A DNA stretch of 64,000 bases, from positions 31,794,852-31,858,851 of the forward strand of contig AP025048.1 in NCBI GenBank assembly GCA_036186865.1. Reading direction: 5' to 3'. Positions 22,384 through 34,599 of this stretch are shown here, piece after piece. A program made the translations under genes and the position numbers. Position 1 is the first letter of the stretch. Each line of letters starts with the position of its first letter. The notes under the pieces were generated by a model, which had not been told where the DNA came from, made no database searches, and worked only from the letters and a program-made list of their open reading frames with translations. The stretch comes from Eustoma russellianum (Eukaryota; Streptophyta; Magnoliopsida; Gentianales; Gentianaceae).

Positions 22384-22725
22384 AAATTATGAGATCAACT
22401 GTTTCCAGGAATATGGAGTTATATTTTCTCTCGGTCATTGAAGGTCTAACTCAAGAGCTGTAGACTCGAGTAAATTTATAAGATCAACTGCTCCAGAAAT
22501 GTGAAGTAATGTAAATCTATAAGATCACATGCTCTAGGTATGCCGAGTCATATAAAGTTATGAGAGGACCTGCTTTAGATATGTAATGTTACGTATACTC
22601 AGTATCTAGAGCCATGTAAAGTAAAGTCAAGTCATTTAAAACTATAAGATCGATCCGCTGTAAGGTAAAGTTATATAAAACTATAAGATTGATCCGCTTT
22701 AGTTATGGAGAGCCATGTTAATAAA
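22384..22725. repeat. degenerate ~40-bp tandem repeats
   Basis: At least five units carry the motif TATAAGATCAACTGCT or TATAAGATCGATCCGCT, each followed by an A/T-rich spacer. Such subrepeats are common in plant gypsy LTRs. The surrounding 22378-23440 is probably one such LTR fragment. Confidence 0.5.
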
Positions 22726-23440
22726 GTGACATTTGACCACCCTATGTATGTGGAGTAATGGTGAAGCAACGCAAAAGCTATGAGGAAATCCCATACCATA
22801 ATGTTATGTGTATAAATAAAGTCAAAGGAAGTCAAGGGCTTCAATTGGGTGTGAAAATGAATGTAAAGAAAGAAATAGAACGATATGAAATGAAACAAAT
22901 GAAATGACGAATGAGAAGAAAAGGTTGTGGTATATGTACTATCCAAATGCATGGTTGGGTGGAACTTAAATGATTGATGTTATGTTTATATTTAGTTATT
23001 GAAATAAAGAGAAATAGAAACGGTGAAGGTGCTTAGAAGATATGTTTCTTATTGAGTATGTAAGAACTCACTCTTTTCATTATATCTCTTTTTCAGGTGA
23101 TGGTACTCGCAATTACATCCATGAATGATGTTAGCCGGAAGATTATATTATATTTATTTCTTTATAATGTATTCGAGAGATTGATTCGTTTACGATGTGC
23201 TTGCGAGTATTATGTTATTATTTGTGAATGACACTGATGTGACAGAAAGAGTTAGAGATTATTAAGCTGAAATATTTATGTTTGCGTTGTTCGCTCACTT
23301 TACTATGGAATGAATCCTCTTTGGTTTGCATTCTATGGGGGCATTGCGGGTCATACCCTGGACATTCAACTCGCCATGTGACAGAAAAACTTTATGATGG
23401 ATCTTGCCTATTTAGTGTAAGTCTATGAGTGCAACTTGCA
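22726..23440. repeat. probable Ty3/gypsy LTR fragment, non-coding
   Basis: It contains ATCTCTTTTTCAGGTGATGG near 23084, matching the arrangement at 497-511, and a GGCATTGCGGGTCATACCC stretch near 23342. It separates the end of U1 from the partial copy U2. No ORF with a domain is seen and the ends are not defined. Confidence 0.35.
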
Positions 23441-23583
23441 TTTAACCCTTAATAATTCAATGATTTCATAATTTTGTGATTTTTTTATGTTCGGCAAAAT
23501 TAACGACTTAGTGTCTTCCAATATCCATCAAAGGCAGCAAAGCTTTTGTTACATCGCTTATCTTCTGTTTCATCATGAAAACA
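23441..23583. other. partial copy U2 of the duplicated segment, left of element F
   Basis: It aligns with 22141-22265 and 62735-62850 (AATAATTCAAT..., GCAAAGCTTTTGTTACATC). The match resumes at 33938, after element F, which shows F inserted into it. Confidence 0.65.
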
Positions 23584-23940
23584 TGTTACGGTAGCCAAGT
23601 TGGCCAGCAATGTCAGCACGGCCGAGCTAACCAGACCAGCGACCTTGCAATGTCAGCACGGCAATGTGTTAGCCAAGCTGACTAGCGACCAGCCGCTGCC
23701 GACCTCAATAATGATAAAGATTGTGAGTATCTAATCTAATCCTATCAAATCCTTTGTGATTACCGGATGTAATTAATTTGTGATTTATAGATATCGTTAC
23801 CATGCATTGTAGATTTGATTAATAGAGATTACCATAACACTTTAGGTAATGTTTATCCTTACATACCAAATTGTACTCTATAAATTCATATGTAGAATGA
23901 GAGAAAGGGGCAGATTTTGATTGCCAATCATTTCTTTACA
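23584..23940 (+). repeat. Copia F 5' LTR (357 bp)
   Basis: TGTTACGGTAGCC ... TTTCTTTACA, with internal partial repeats of AATGTCAGCACGGC. It abuts the PBS. Confidence 0.94.
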
Positions 23941-23951
23941 TGGTATCAGAG
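23941..23951 (+). other. Copia F primer binding site
   Basis: TGGTATCAGAG immediately follows the 5' LTR. Confidence 0.93.
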
Positions 23952-26900
23952 CCACTGTACTCCACCATCTTTCTAACCTAGCCCACACTCATCTTTCGGC
24001 CGACTAACTTCATGGCAGCCGAAATCTCACAAAGAAAGAAAATTACGTCACCCTATTATCTCCATTCTGGAAATCATCCCGGAGTGATCATTACTCCCGT
24101 ACAATTGACGGAAAAAAACTAAGAAGAATAGGCTCGGGCAGTCCAAGGTTCCCTTCTTGCCCGACAGAAATTTGGCTTCCTAGACGGCTCTGTTGACCGG
24201 CCTGAGGCTGACTCCTCAGACTTGGCTGACTAGAAGCTAGTAAACTCCATGGTCGTGGCATGGATTTGCTATGCACAATTTCCTATGCATAACATCATCG
24301 AAACAAGCCTACGATCCACAATTTCCTATGCAGAGGAAGCGAAGGAATTGTGGGATGGCATTAAGCAGCGATTTGCTACAATAAGTGCTCCTAGAATGTA
24401 ACAGCTAAAGTAGGCACTCGCAAACTGTAAGCAGAACGCTGACTCTGTTATGATATACTATGAAAAATTGAAGAAATTGTGGGCCGGATTGAAAGACTAT
24501 GACGACCTTCCCATGTGCTCATGTACCCAGTGCACATATGAACTTCGTAAGCTCCTAGCCAAATGCAAAGAGGTTGACCAGCTTCATCACTTCCTCATGT
24601 GATTGGATGACACCTACCATATGGTGCGCTCTTCCATTCTCAACCAGGAGCATCTCCTGCCCTTGAACTGTGCATATCACATGGTGGTTCAAGAGGAGAG
24701 CCTCGGCTTGTGACGACATTCGGGGCGCCACCTGAACCTATGGACTTTGCTCTAATGAATTCGAGAGGCGATCGACGTGACTCCGTGACGGACAAGCGCC
24801 AAACCCAGAGTGGTGAGCACACACTGCCACTGCAAAGGGTGCATGATAAGTGGTTGCTTTCACCTTATTGGATATCCAGATTGGTGGGGTGATCGCCCAA
24901 GGATCCTGTTCGGCACAAGGGGTCAATCCCTAGGACGTTTGGTCGGCCCGAAACTGCTACTCATGTGGCGAAGGCCACGGAAAGCGACTCGAGTGGCGTC
25001 TCGAGCTCTGTCACTAGTGCCCTTGCTACGGTAACCGAGGCCGACCCAGGAATTGTACTTCAATCCCTCAACACTTGAAAGCATTTGTCTCGTGAACGCT
25101 TAAGCGGTAAGTACTCTGACTCTTGTTGGGTCATCAATTCTGGAGCATCGCATCACATGATAGGTAATCTGAACATTCTGCACAATTGTGTGTTCATCAA
25201 ACCATGCATGTACGGATGCCTAACAGAAATCTAACAGACACATTCCAACAAGGAGCTATCCAACTCAGTGCCGAGCTTACTCTTGATAAAGTGTTATTTG
25301 TACCTCATTTAACTTACAATCTATTATTTGTTTCCTAGTTTTAACACTGTGACTGCAATGTTATGTTCTCTAATAATAATTGTGTGATATAGGACCAGAA
25401 TACCAAGACAAGGATTGGAGCAGGTGAGAAGACCGATGGACTATACATACTGTGCACAACACCAGTTCGGGCCTATGCTCTCGTTGTTGCACTAGATATA
25501 GTAACCTAGCATAATAGGCTCAGCCATCCATCTCGTAGTGTCTTATGATTTCTGAGTAATAATGTCTCCCTTTTATTGAAAGATTCTGATGTTACTTGTG
25601 ATGTATGTTTCTCGGCTAAACAAACCAAAACGCCGTTTGATTTGAGCAATAAAATTTCAAACTCTTGTTTTGATCTAATTCATGGTGACTTGTGGGGACC
25701 ATATTGTGAGAAAACCTCTTGTGGGGCCTCCTATTTTCTAACCCTTGTGTATGATCGATCCCAGACAGTATGGGTATATATGCTTAAAACCAAAGATAAA
25801 GTGCCGAAAGTCATGCGCAACTTTTTCACAATGATTCGTACTCAATTCAATAAAACAATCAAAACCTTCCATAGTGATAATGTCTTGGAATTTTCTCCTC
25901 TTCGTCAGTTCTTTCCCGAGCATGGTGTTCTACATCAAACTTCCATTCGGCATACCCCTTAACAAAGCGGCTGAGTAGAATGCAAACATTGTCATATCCT
26001 TAGTGTTGCCCGTGCTCTACGATTCCAAGCCAGCCTACCTATTTTCTTCTAGTACGAGTGTGTTCTCACTGCTCATTAATCGAACCCCAACGCCCTTGCT
26101 TGATGACAAAACACCTTGTGAGCTCCTCTTTGGTCAACATCCAAGCTATACCCATCTTCGTGTTCTCTGCAGCCTTTGTTATGCTCACAACGATCAACAC
26201 CATGGCGATAAATTCTAGAGTCACAGCTGCAAGTGTATATATATTGGTTACCCTTCGGGCACCAAGGGGTGGACTATATATGATCTTGCCACTCGAACAT
26301 TCTTCACCTCCTGCAATGTGACATTGCTCTCTCCCGCTACTCTTCCACACCACGATGACGAGGCACACCATCCTGGGCCACCTTTGGATACCTCGGCCGA
26401 GATGCTCTCAGATCCACCTCTACCCTCGGGACACTTTGACCTCGGTTCCATCTAATCCCTCGACTGACCTGACCTTAGATCCACCTCCGCCCTCGGCCAA
26501 GCTGACCTAAGATCTACCTCAGCTCATTTGACCACCTCTTGGCTGAGGCCACCGTATGAAGAAACAGTCGCCTCATTTTGCAGACTTTGATACAAATGTC
26601 GTCCTGTATAGCCCCGCGGCCTCCTCTCCTGCTTTGTCTGTCTCCTTAGGTACCTCATACTCTATCACCAACTATTTTAGTATTCGCAACTTTACTTCTG
26701 CGCATCGGAGCTTTCTTGTTGCTCTCTCTTTGGCTACAGAACCCAACTCGTACCCGAAAGATGTTAAAGACCTTAGGTGGCAGAAGGCCATGTAGGAGGA
26801 AATCCAGGTCCTTGAAGACAATAATGTTGGATCGTGCACCTGCAATAAATACCACTAGAGGAGGGTGAATAATGGTTAGCGGAAATTACACTACAACCCT

Positions 26901-27903
26901 TTGTAAAACTCCCTTTGAAAACAGAATCTGAGACCACCTTAGATTCAAAACCCGTTTTTTAAAAATTCAAAAATAATTGTACACAACTCCAAAAAATATG
27001 AAACTTTCCAGAATTTAACTTCAATATGTTAACAAGATCTGTCCAAAAATCAGACAAAAATAAGGTCGTTTGACCCTTCAAACAAATAAAAAGATTCAGA
27101 TGGTCAATCTGGACAGAATTGGACAGAATGTTGCTGCTTTTGAAAATAGTGTTTCTCTTTGAATACTCAACCAAATAGGTTGATCTTTATATCAAAACAC
27201 TCCTTAGGATGTGTAGATGAATTTTCCAAAAGGCCCTGACCTTAAAAAATTCTTGATAAATACAGTATTTAAGTTTTCTCAAAACTGGTCAGATTGCACC
27301 CAGATTGGAGCAGTTATCTTGCAAAGACTGAAAGACTAACTTTCCATTGCTCAAATCAAGTTATTCTTGTTGCAAATGAAAGCTAACAGTCTGAAGTGTA
27401 ACTCCACCAAAAATCACGAATTGTGAAAATGTTTAGCTTTTTTCAAAAAGTGAGAAGTTGTGTGAAAACTGCAGTAAAAACGGGCAGAAAACAGAAATGA
27501 ACAAACAAGACAAGAACACCGAGGATTTATCCTGGTTCGGTCAATGTGACCTAGTCCAGTCCCAAGGAACACCTTTCCTTGGATTTTACTATGAAATGAA
27601 TCACCTTACAACAAAAACCAAGCTTGATCCTTGGGTTATACACTAACCCTATTCAAGATTTGGATAATCACCTTCTAAGCAACACTTAGTTGTAACACCT
27701 CTACCACCTATTGATATAGCCTTATAGAAATGGCTAACCAATCTTACAAATGAAGCTCAAGAGGCTTGTAGCACAACAAAAACAACAAGAACACCTTTGC
27801 TACAAAGAATGAAACAAGAACAACAAGAAGAAGAAGATGATAGCTAGACAATTCAACAAATGCTTGTAAGCTTCAAGTGTGTTTCATCTTCTTCACCATT
27901 GCC

Positions 27904-27912
27904 TCTATTTAT
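27904..27912 (-). promoter_or_regulatory. candidate TATA box of solo LTR H
   Basis: The minus strand reads CATAAATAG, followed on that strand by purine-rich sequence. The position downstream of the ATCGATCGAT array matches the arrangement in the LTRs of G. Confidence 0.4.
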
Positions 27913-29224
27913 GGTGTGAATTGAGCCTTGGAGATAAGACTTCCAATGTGTCACCATCTTCATCATCAAGTCCAAATGTCTTCTCATCATTGGTTGTCCT
28001 TATACACTTAGCAAAATCAGACAAAATGATTGGTCCACCTTTAAATTTCAGCATGGCTGAAAATTCCACCTTGAAATTGTCTTGAAAATATGAAGATAAT
28101 ACCCAAAGATAATAGCCATAACAACTCCATCATCTTCTCAACTCTTTGGCAAGATAATAAGCATGTAGGCATTGACCATTTTAAACTCAAAATCAGTTCC
28201 AAAATTGAGTAAGTAGCCATTGGCTACTCAGTTGTATTTTCCAAAAATAATCTTGATTTATCCTTTGTAAAATAAAGATAATAAGAAAGGATAATACCAC
28301 CAAAATATCCTCAACTCCAAGCACAAGAATAGGACATGTGAAGTCTTCATTTGACTTCAAAAATCTGCATAAAATACCCAAGAATACCAAGTAGCCGTTT
28401 GGCTACATCTTTGAATTTTCCATGTTGGCATTTTTGCCTACTAGCTCCTTTTTGATTTGTCCACTTGTCACCAACTCATAAAATTAATACCACCTCACAC
28501 ACAGCTGCTCATACACGTTTTTGATCATACAAATATGTGTAGCAACTCAAATTTTTGAAGAATAAATTAATAGATAATAGTTGACAAGATTATGTCAATG
28601 TGTAACACCGAAATTCCCAATATTTCTTCTTATATGTCATGATCATTTCCGCGCCTTTAACACCTTTGATACCTCTGAATAATGATGATAAATATTCTCT
28701 TATAACACACATAAGAGAGTCTTCAAGAAAAAATAGAATGTGACATCTCAAATCGTCACATATCCCGCTATAGTCAATAATATCATCATGTGAGAGAATA
28801 AGATAAAGAATCACCATATTATCTTCAAGTTAATAATAAATCAGCTCCAGAATGAAGATAATAATATGCTCAAGAGATTCCTTGAGTGAAAATACCAAAA
28901 ATGTCCTCGGGGGTGAAATGACCAAAATACCCCTGGTATATGAAAACTCCAGAAATGACCCGGATGGTCAGAAATAATCATGATATCACCTTTGTCATGA
29001 TAAATAGTATAAGAATACACCCTTGAATTATTTTCACCATGTGATGTTCCTACAAAACTCAAAATACCAATCTTGCCCTTTTTGGTAAGTTGTAGCAACT
29101 TCCAATGCACGTTAGTCACAATACATTTAAAATCATCAAAATCACATAAGATTCACATAATAAGCATGTATAAATCATATACCAATGAAAACAACAATTT
29201 TAACACATTTTAGAAAATTATTTC

Positions 29225-29490
29225 TAAAAACCCTAGACATCAATTGATCGAAGTGCCTCAGCTTCAGAGATCGATGTCTCACAGAAAGGTTCAAGTTTTG
29301 TCTCTGACCTACATCGATCGATCGAAGTGAGGGTTTCATGTACATCGATCGATTGATGTGTCTCAGGTTTAGAGATCGATGTCTCACCGTAGGGTCTTGA
29401 ACTTTCACTGCCTTACATGGATTGATCGATGTCAGAGATCTATGTACATAGATCGATCGATGTGCAACAACCTGAGAGATCGATGTCAAC
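29225..29490. repeat. ATCGATCGAT palindrome array in U3 of H
   Basis: About nine sites such as CATCGATCGATCGAAGTG, CATCGATCGATTGATGTG and AGAGATCGATGTCTC alternate through this stretch. The same motif family fills the U3 of G and the region after its pol gene. Confidence 0.75.
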
Positions 29491-31038
29491 TTTTTCAACT
29501 TTTTCAACGTTTAACCACATATAACACCGTGTGTAACATTTTTAAGTATTCACCACTTAAAATCATGACTTTGAAAATTATCCAAACATATTTCTCAACA
29601 AATAAAACCTGGACTATTGAGCTTGTACCACCTGGTAAACGTTCCATCGTATGTAAATGGATCTACAAAATAAAAAATCACTCAGACGATAGCATTGAAC
29701 GTCATAAAGCCTGCCTTGTTGCCACAGCAATCGACAAGTTGAAGGAATCGACTACTCCAAGACCTTTGCTCCCACAGTTAAAATGTTTACTATCCGTACC
29801 TTTCAGATATTGCTGCCGCCCGCAACCTCACCATGTGCCAAGTAGATGTTCAGAATGCTTTCTTCCATGGTGATCTTGCTGAAGAAGTGTACATAAAATT
29901 CCCTCTGGGTTTCGATGCCTTCACAGCCAAAATCTTTTTATAGTCTCAAGCAGGCGCCTTGTTGTTGGTTTGCTATGTTTACCGCAGCTCTTTGTTGTTT
30001 TGGGTTTGTTCAGTCTTATTCCAATTATTCTTTATTTCGTTATTCCAAAAAAAACCCATTTCTCTCTATCTTTTAGTCTATGTGGATGATTTGCTTCTGG
30101 TAGGCAACGACGCGCATGCTATGGATTTATTGAAATCTTATCTCAGTTGATAGTTTCACATGAAAGCCCCTGCCCACTAATAGATTTCCTCGGTCTTGAA
30201 GTTTCCTGTCACAAGACATGCATCTTTGTATCTCAACACAAATACGCTCTTGATATCATTTCCAATTGTGTCCTGCTCGCCTCCAAACCCTTAGTCAACC
30301 CTCTTGAACAACAACATCACCTATCTCAATCCATCAGCTCCTTGTTAGCCGATGTGCTTCCATATCATCGGCTTGTTGGACGGCTCGTGTATCTTTTGGT
30401 TACTCGTCCTGAATTATCTTATATAGTTCATACTCTTGCCCAGTTGATGTAGTCCCCTAAGCTTAATTACTGGCGTGCTGCTCTCAAGGTTGTGCACTAT
30501 CTCAAGGGTAGTCTTGGTTAGGGTTTTTTCTTCTCTTTCATTAGTGACTTTTGTCTTGCCGCTTACTGTGATTCTGATTGGGCCAGTTGTCCCCTTACTC
30601 GTCGATCCCTCATGTCCTTCTTCATCAAGCTTGCCGCAGCACCAATTTCATGGAAAACTAAGAAACTGACCACGGTTTCTCGTTCCTCTACTGAAGCAGA
30701 ATATCGTGCTATGGCATATGCCACCTGTGAAGTAAAATGGCTGTTTGGCCTCCTTCCGTTCTTGGACATCCCTCATCCTGATTCTGTAACTTTATACACG
30801 GACACCCAGTCCTTGCATTTTTCTCAGAACCCGGTTGCAAATGAATGTACCAAACATATCGAAGTTGACTGCCATATCTTACGCGATGCCATTACCGAAA
30901 CACTAGTCCGGCCTTTACACATATCCACTACTCATCAGCTTGCCGATATACTCACTAAGTACCTCGATGCTCGTGACTTTCGCATTCTCCTTTCCAAGTT
31001 GGGCGTCTTGGATTTGCACGTGCCATTTTGAGAGAGAT

Positions 31039-31264
31039 TGTTACGGTAGCCGAGCTGACCAGCAATGTCAGCACAGCCGAGCTGGTCAGACGAGCGACCT
31101 CGGCAATGTCAGCACAACAATGTGTTAGCCAAGCTGACCAGCGACCAGCGCTGCCGACCACAATAATGATAAAGATTATGAATATCTAATCTAATCCTAT
31201 CAAATCCTTTGTGATTACCCGATGTAATTAATTTCTGATTTGTATATATCGTTTTACATTGTAG
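31039..31264 (+). repeat. Copia F 3' LTR, left piece
   Basis: TGTTACGGTAGCCGAGC onward. It follows a short GAGAGAGAT purine tract and is interrupted after ATTGTAG by the LINE. Confidence 0.9.
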
Positions 31265-33480
31265 AAGGATTGCAAGGTTATACCAGGGGAGACAGCAGTA
31301 ACGCAACATCATTTACTAGTCGTAATTATAACCTTGAGCCAAAAGCTGAGCACGAGGGTTAGAAAATTGCCACCCAGGATTTGATAGGGTAGTTTGAAGG
31401 ACAAAAAAATTAACATATTTAGAGACAAGGTCATCTCGACGACATCAGATTCAATAGTCGATGACACAAACCAGACGTGGGAGGCTGTGGCGACAACAAT
31501 TACTCACGCAGCAAGAGAAACTCTTGGGGTAACAACAGGTTAAACAAACACACATAAAGAGTCGTGGTGGTGGAACGAGGATGTGCAACAAAAAATAAGG
31601 AATAAGCAAAAGAGTTTTAGAGAGGTGTTAAGCTGCACAGACGAGGAGGAGAAAGGGAGAGTGAATGAGAACTACAAAATCGCTAGGAAGGAGGCGAAGA
31701 AGGCAGTGACGGAGACAAAGAACATAGCCTATAACAGGATGTACGAAAGATTAGAAACAAAAGACGGAGAGCGTGATATGTTCAAGATTGCAAAAGCTAG
31801 AGATCGAAAGAGACAAGACCTAGGAATCGTGAAGTTTATAAAGGGAGAAGGTGGACATATTTTAGTCAAAGAACAAGATATCAAAGGACAATGGCAAAAA
31901 TACTTTCACAACCTTTTTAACAGCGTAAGGGTCGACCACGAAGAAAAAGAAAGCATCAATACACAAAAACAACAACATAATACCTATGATTGCCACAACT
32001 TCACACAAGGAGAGGTGAAGATAGCACTTAAGAAGATGGGAAGAGCGAAGGCAGTTGGTCTGGATAACATAACCATTGAGGCATGGCAGTGTTTAGGAGA
32101 GGAAGGGGTTCAATGGATAACTACTCTGTTCAACATTATTCTCAAAACAGGGAAAATGCCAGATGAGTGGAGGAGTGTAGTGGTCCCTATATATATAAAA
32201 AAGGAGACGTGCAGTATTGTGGGAATTACAGGGGGATTAAAATTCTAAGTCATACTATGAAGTTATGGGAGAGAGTAATCGACACTAGAATTAAGGGAGA
32301 AACTCAAGTTACGGTAAACCAATTTGGTTTTATGCCAGAACGGTCAACTACAGGAGCAATACATATTTTAAGGAGATTGATGGAGAAGTATAGGGAGAAG
32401 AAGCACTATCTACATATGGTTTTCATTGATCTTGAAAAAACATATGATAGTGTGTCACGTAGACTGATATAGGATAGTCTGGATGCAAGAGGGGTACCTA
32501 TGAAGTATATCGACATAATTAAGGATATATATGATAGGACGAAAACAACTGTTCATACACCTGTAGGGAATACGGACTTCTTTTTGGTAGAGGTAGGCCT
32601 ACATCAAGGGTCTGTTTAAGCCTATTTCTTTTTGCAGTTGTCCTAGACGAGTTGTCAAAGCCGATCCAAGAGATAGTCCCATGGTGTATGCTTTTTGCTG
32701 ACGATATTGTATTAGTCGCAGAAAGTAGACATAGCCTGTGTATATGATTAGAAGAGTGGCGAGGTGCTTTAGAGAGAAAAGGCTTAAGGATTAGTCATTC
32801 TAAGACTTAGTATCTGCACTGCGATTTCAGCGGCGCAGCTGACGATGAAAATAGCCAGCTCACTATCGAGGGTCAAGTAGTCCCAAAGGTAAGTAAGTTC
32901 AAGTGCCTAGGATCATTTGTACAACAAGATGGGGACATAGAGATGACATAGCACACCAAGTTCAGGCAGGTTGGTGTAAATGGAGGGCGGCCTCAGGGGT
33001 GCTGTGTGACAAGAATTTTCCAACTAAATTAAAAGGAAAATTTTATAGGGTAGCAGTGCGACCAGCAATGTTATATGGAACAGACTGCTAGGCCATTAAG
33101 AAGACACAATTGTAGAAGATGGAAGTGGCAGAGATGAGGATGTTGAGGTGGATGTGTGGGCACACAAGGCTAGACAGAATCAGAAATGAGGTATATAGAG
33201 AAAGGTTAGGGGTGGCTAGTATAGCAGATAAGATAAGAGAGGGAAGACTGAGATGGTTTGGGCATGTCAAGAGCATACAGACAACGACGTCTGTCAGAGC
33301 AATTGAAAGCCTCACTGTAGAAGGGAAGAGAAGTAAAGGCAGGCCCAAACTGAAGTGGGATGAGCAAATTAGGCATGACTTACTAGAGTTGTACCTCTCT
33401 GAGGACATGGTCCAGGATAGGAGTTCATGGAGACGGAGGATTAAGGTCAAGGAGGGTAGACAGGATATAGGGGCACCCTA
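31265..33480 (+). pseudogene. RTE LINE reverse transcriptase, broken
   Basis: Open pieces in different frames show the RTE RT: KAVGLDNITIEAW near 32050, NYRGIKILSH near 32225, NQFGFMPERSTTGAIH near 32320 and the active site FADD at 32694-32705. The C-terminal block has RMLRWMCGHTRLDRIRNE near 33136, a hallmark of plant RTE ORFs. It ends at the stop at 33479-33481. Stops and frame changes interrupt it several times (for example near 31530, 32240, 32470 and 32620). Confidence 0.85.
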
Positions 33481-33802
33481 GATCATACTTAGAAAATTAT
33501 ATAGTCTGTACATTGTAGGTTGATTTTCACTTTTTTTGGCGTGCATATTCATTGTTGACTATTTTAATATCGTAAGGTTTTGATTTATATTTAATAAAAT
33601 CAATTTACTAGTACATATTTCTATTATTGTACTATCTATACAAGTACATATAGAGCCGGGGGTCTCACTGGAAGCAAACTCTCTATCCCTTGGGATGGAG
33701 GTATTGTTTGCCTGCCTCTTACCCTCCCCATACCCTAGCGATAGCTTAGGTTGTAGTTTGGATATACTGGGTATGATTGTTGTTGTTGTTGTAGTATTAT
33801 AT
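31265..33802 (+). mobile_element. RTE-clade LINE, 5'-truncated
   Basis: It lies inside the 3' LTR of F, between ATTGTAG repeats (31258-31264 and 33803-33809). It starts within the region between endonuclease and reverse transcriptase, so the endonuclease is missing, as expected for truncated target-primed insertions. It ends GGTATGATTGTTGTTGTTGTTG plus a short tail. The 3' region (33650-33795) contains CCGGGGGTCTCACTGGAAGC and CCATACCCTAGCGATAG, similar to the 3' parts of (TTG)-tailed SINEs. Confidence 0.85.
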
Positions 33803-33937
33803 ATTGTAGATTTGATTAATAGATATTAGCATAGTACCTTAGGTAATTTTTATCCTTACATACCAAATTGTACTCTATAAATTCATATGTGGGATGAGAG
33901 AAAAAAGCAGATTTCGATTGCCAATCATTTCTTTACT
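33803..33937 (+). repeat. Copia F 3' LTR, right piece
   Basis: ATTGTAGATTTGATTAATAG ... TTTCTTTACT. It aligns with 23804-23940 and is followed by the target duplication AAACA. Confidence 0.9.
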
Positions 33938-34496
33938 AAACAAACAATCTCTTTAGGGGAAATAACGTAATCTTACTAGGGGAAATAACAAAATCTTCTA
34001 CGCAAATGATAAAGAGAAACATAAATATGGACATCTTATAGCCTTGGAGTGGCTATTTAATTCAATACCCCTTGGCTAGTATTTGACAGATAACCAGCTT
34101 GGAGCATTAAGTTCCACTAAAGAATTTAATTCCTCTGTACTCTTAAAAAGAAAGAAAAAGGTTTGAGTTTAATACTGCAGCTAGTATATTTTGACCGGCT
34201 GAATATCCCGTTACAAGAAGATAGTGTTCCAACATGAAAATACTATTGAATAGAAGTAATAAAATCACACAAAAAAGAGTATCGAATGATAAGCCTTTAT
34301 GGGGAAAACAATTATTAGTCTTGTTGTCATGTTGAATGCCAAATCATAGGTTACACTTTCACACATAAACAATAACCATTGAATTGGACAGCTATACCTA
34401 ACAAGAAAATGTGGAATGGGAAAGAAGAGACCATGTCAAAATGGGAATAGTTAATGTATTTTATTTTTGATACAAATCATTTTTAAAACAAATATT
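33938..34496. other. partial copy U2, between F and G
   Basis: The first 150 bases align with 22275-22365 and 62865-62960 (GGGGAAATAACGTAATC, GCAAATGATAAAGAGAAA). The rest is unique non-coding sequence, repeated at 37408-37966 by the tandem duplication. No gene is seen. Confidence 0.6.
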
Positions 34497-34599
34497 CGTT
34501 GGAATATAAAATGTTTTGATGATGTTAAAAGATGTTTTGAATGGGTTAAAATAGAATTTCACACTTTCAGTTTGAAGCAAAATGAGAAAAATACATTGT

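Larger units (their letters stand above)
26825..29600 (-). repeat. H: 2.8-kb SIRE-like solo LTR inside Copia F
   Basis: The ends are TG...CA (TGTTGGATCG to TTCTCAACA). The 5-bp target duplication AATAA (26820-26824 and 29601-29605) restores the F frame from DNN to TW. Its CTAGAGGAGGGTGAATA near one end mirrors, in reverse, the CACC...CTCTAGAG end of the LTRs of G, so it lies on the minus strand and is SIRE/Maximus-like. There is no internal coding region, hence a solo LTR. A TGTAACACCGAAATTCCC start at 28601 resembles a gypsy LTR end and may mark a further nested piece. Confidence 0.82.
24013..31031 (+). pseudogene. Copia F gag-pol, decayed and split by solo LTR H
   Basis: Gag begins MAAEISQRKK and keeps the YYLHSGNHPGV and GFLDGSV signatures with several stops. 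The protease remnant INSGASHHM lies near 25136. The integrase core (25576-25962) keeps GDLWGPY but has HSDN and a stop before VECKH. The RT starts near 26790, is cut at 26824 by H and resumes at 29606 with TIELVPPGK. YVDDLLLVG lies near 30080. RNase H (30540-31031) keeps SRSSTEAEYRA and TKHIEVDCH. Many stops and frameshifts make it non-functional. Confidence 0.9.
23584..33937 (+). mobile_element. Copia F: old Ty1/copia element, nested by H and a LINE
   Basis: The 5' LTR is 23584-23940. The 3' LTR is split into 31039-31264 and 33803-33937. The target duplication is AAACA (23579-23583 and 33938-33942). The last LTR base is mutated (CT for CA). The element itself is about 5 kb once solo LTR H and the RTE LINE are removed. 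Divergence between its LTRs is the highest of the elements here, in keeping with its having received two later insertions. Confidence 0.92.

Noticed and set aside
24640..25034. Overlapping 60-74-codon frames on both strands
   Set aside because: They are shadows within the decayed gag/protease region of F.
29225..29490. CRISPR-like reading of the ATCGATCGAT arrays
   Set aside because: The repeats are palindromic, irregular in length and spacing, with no unique spacers. The context is a plant LTR.
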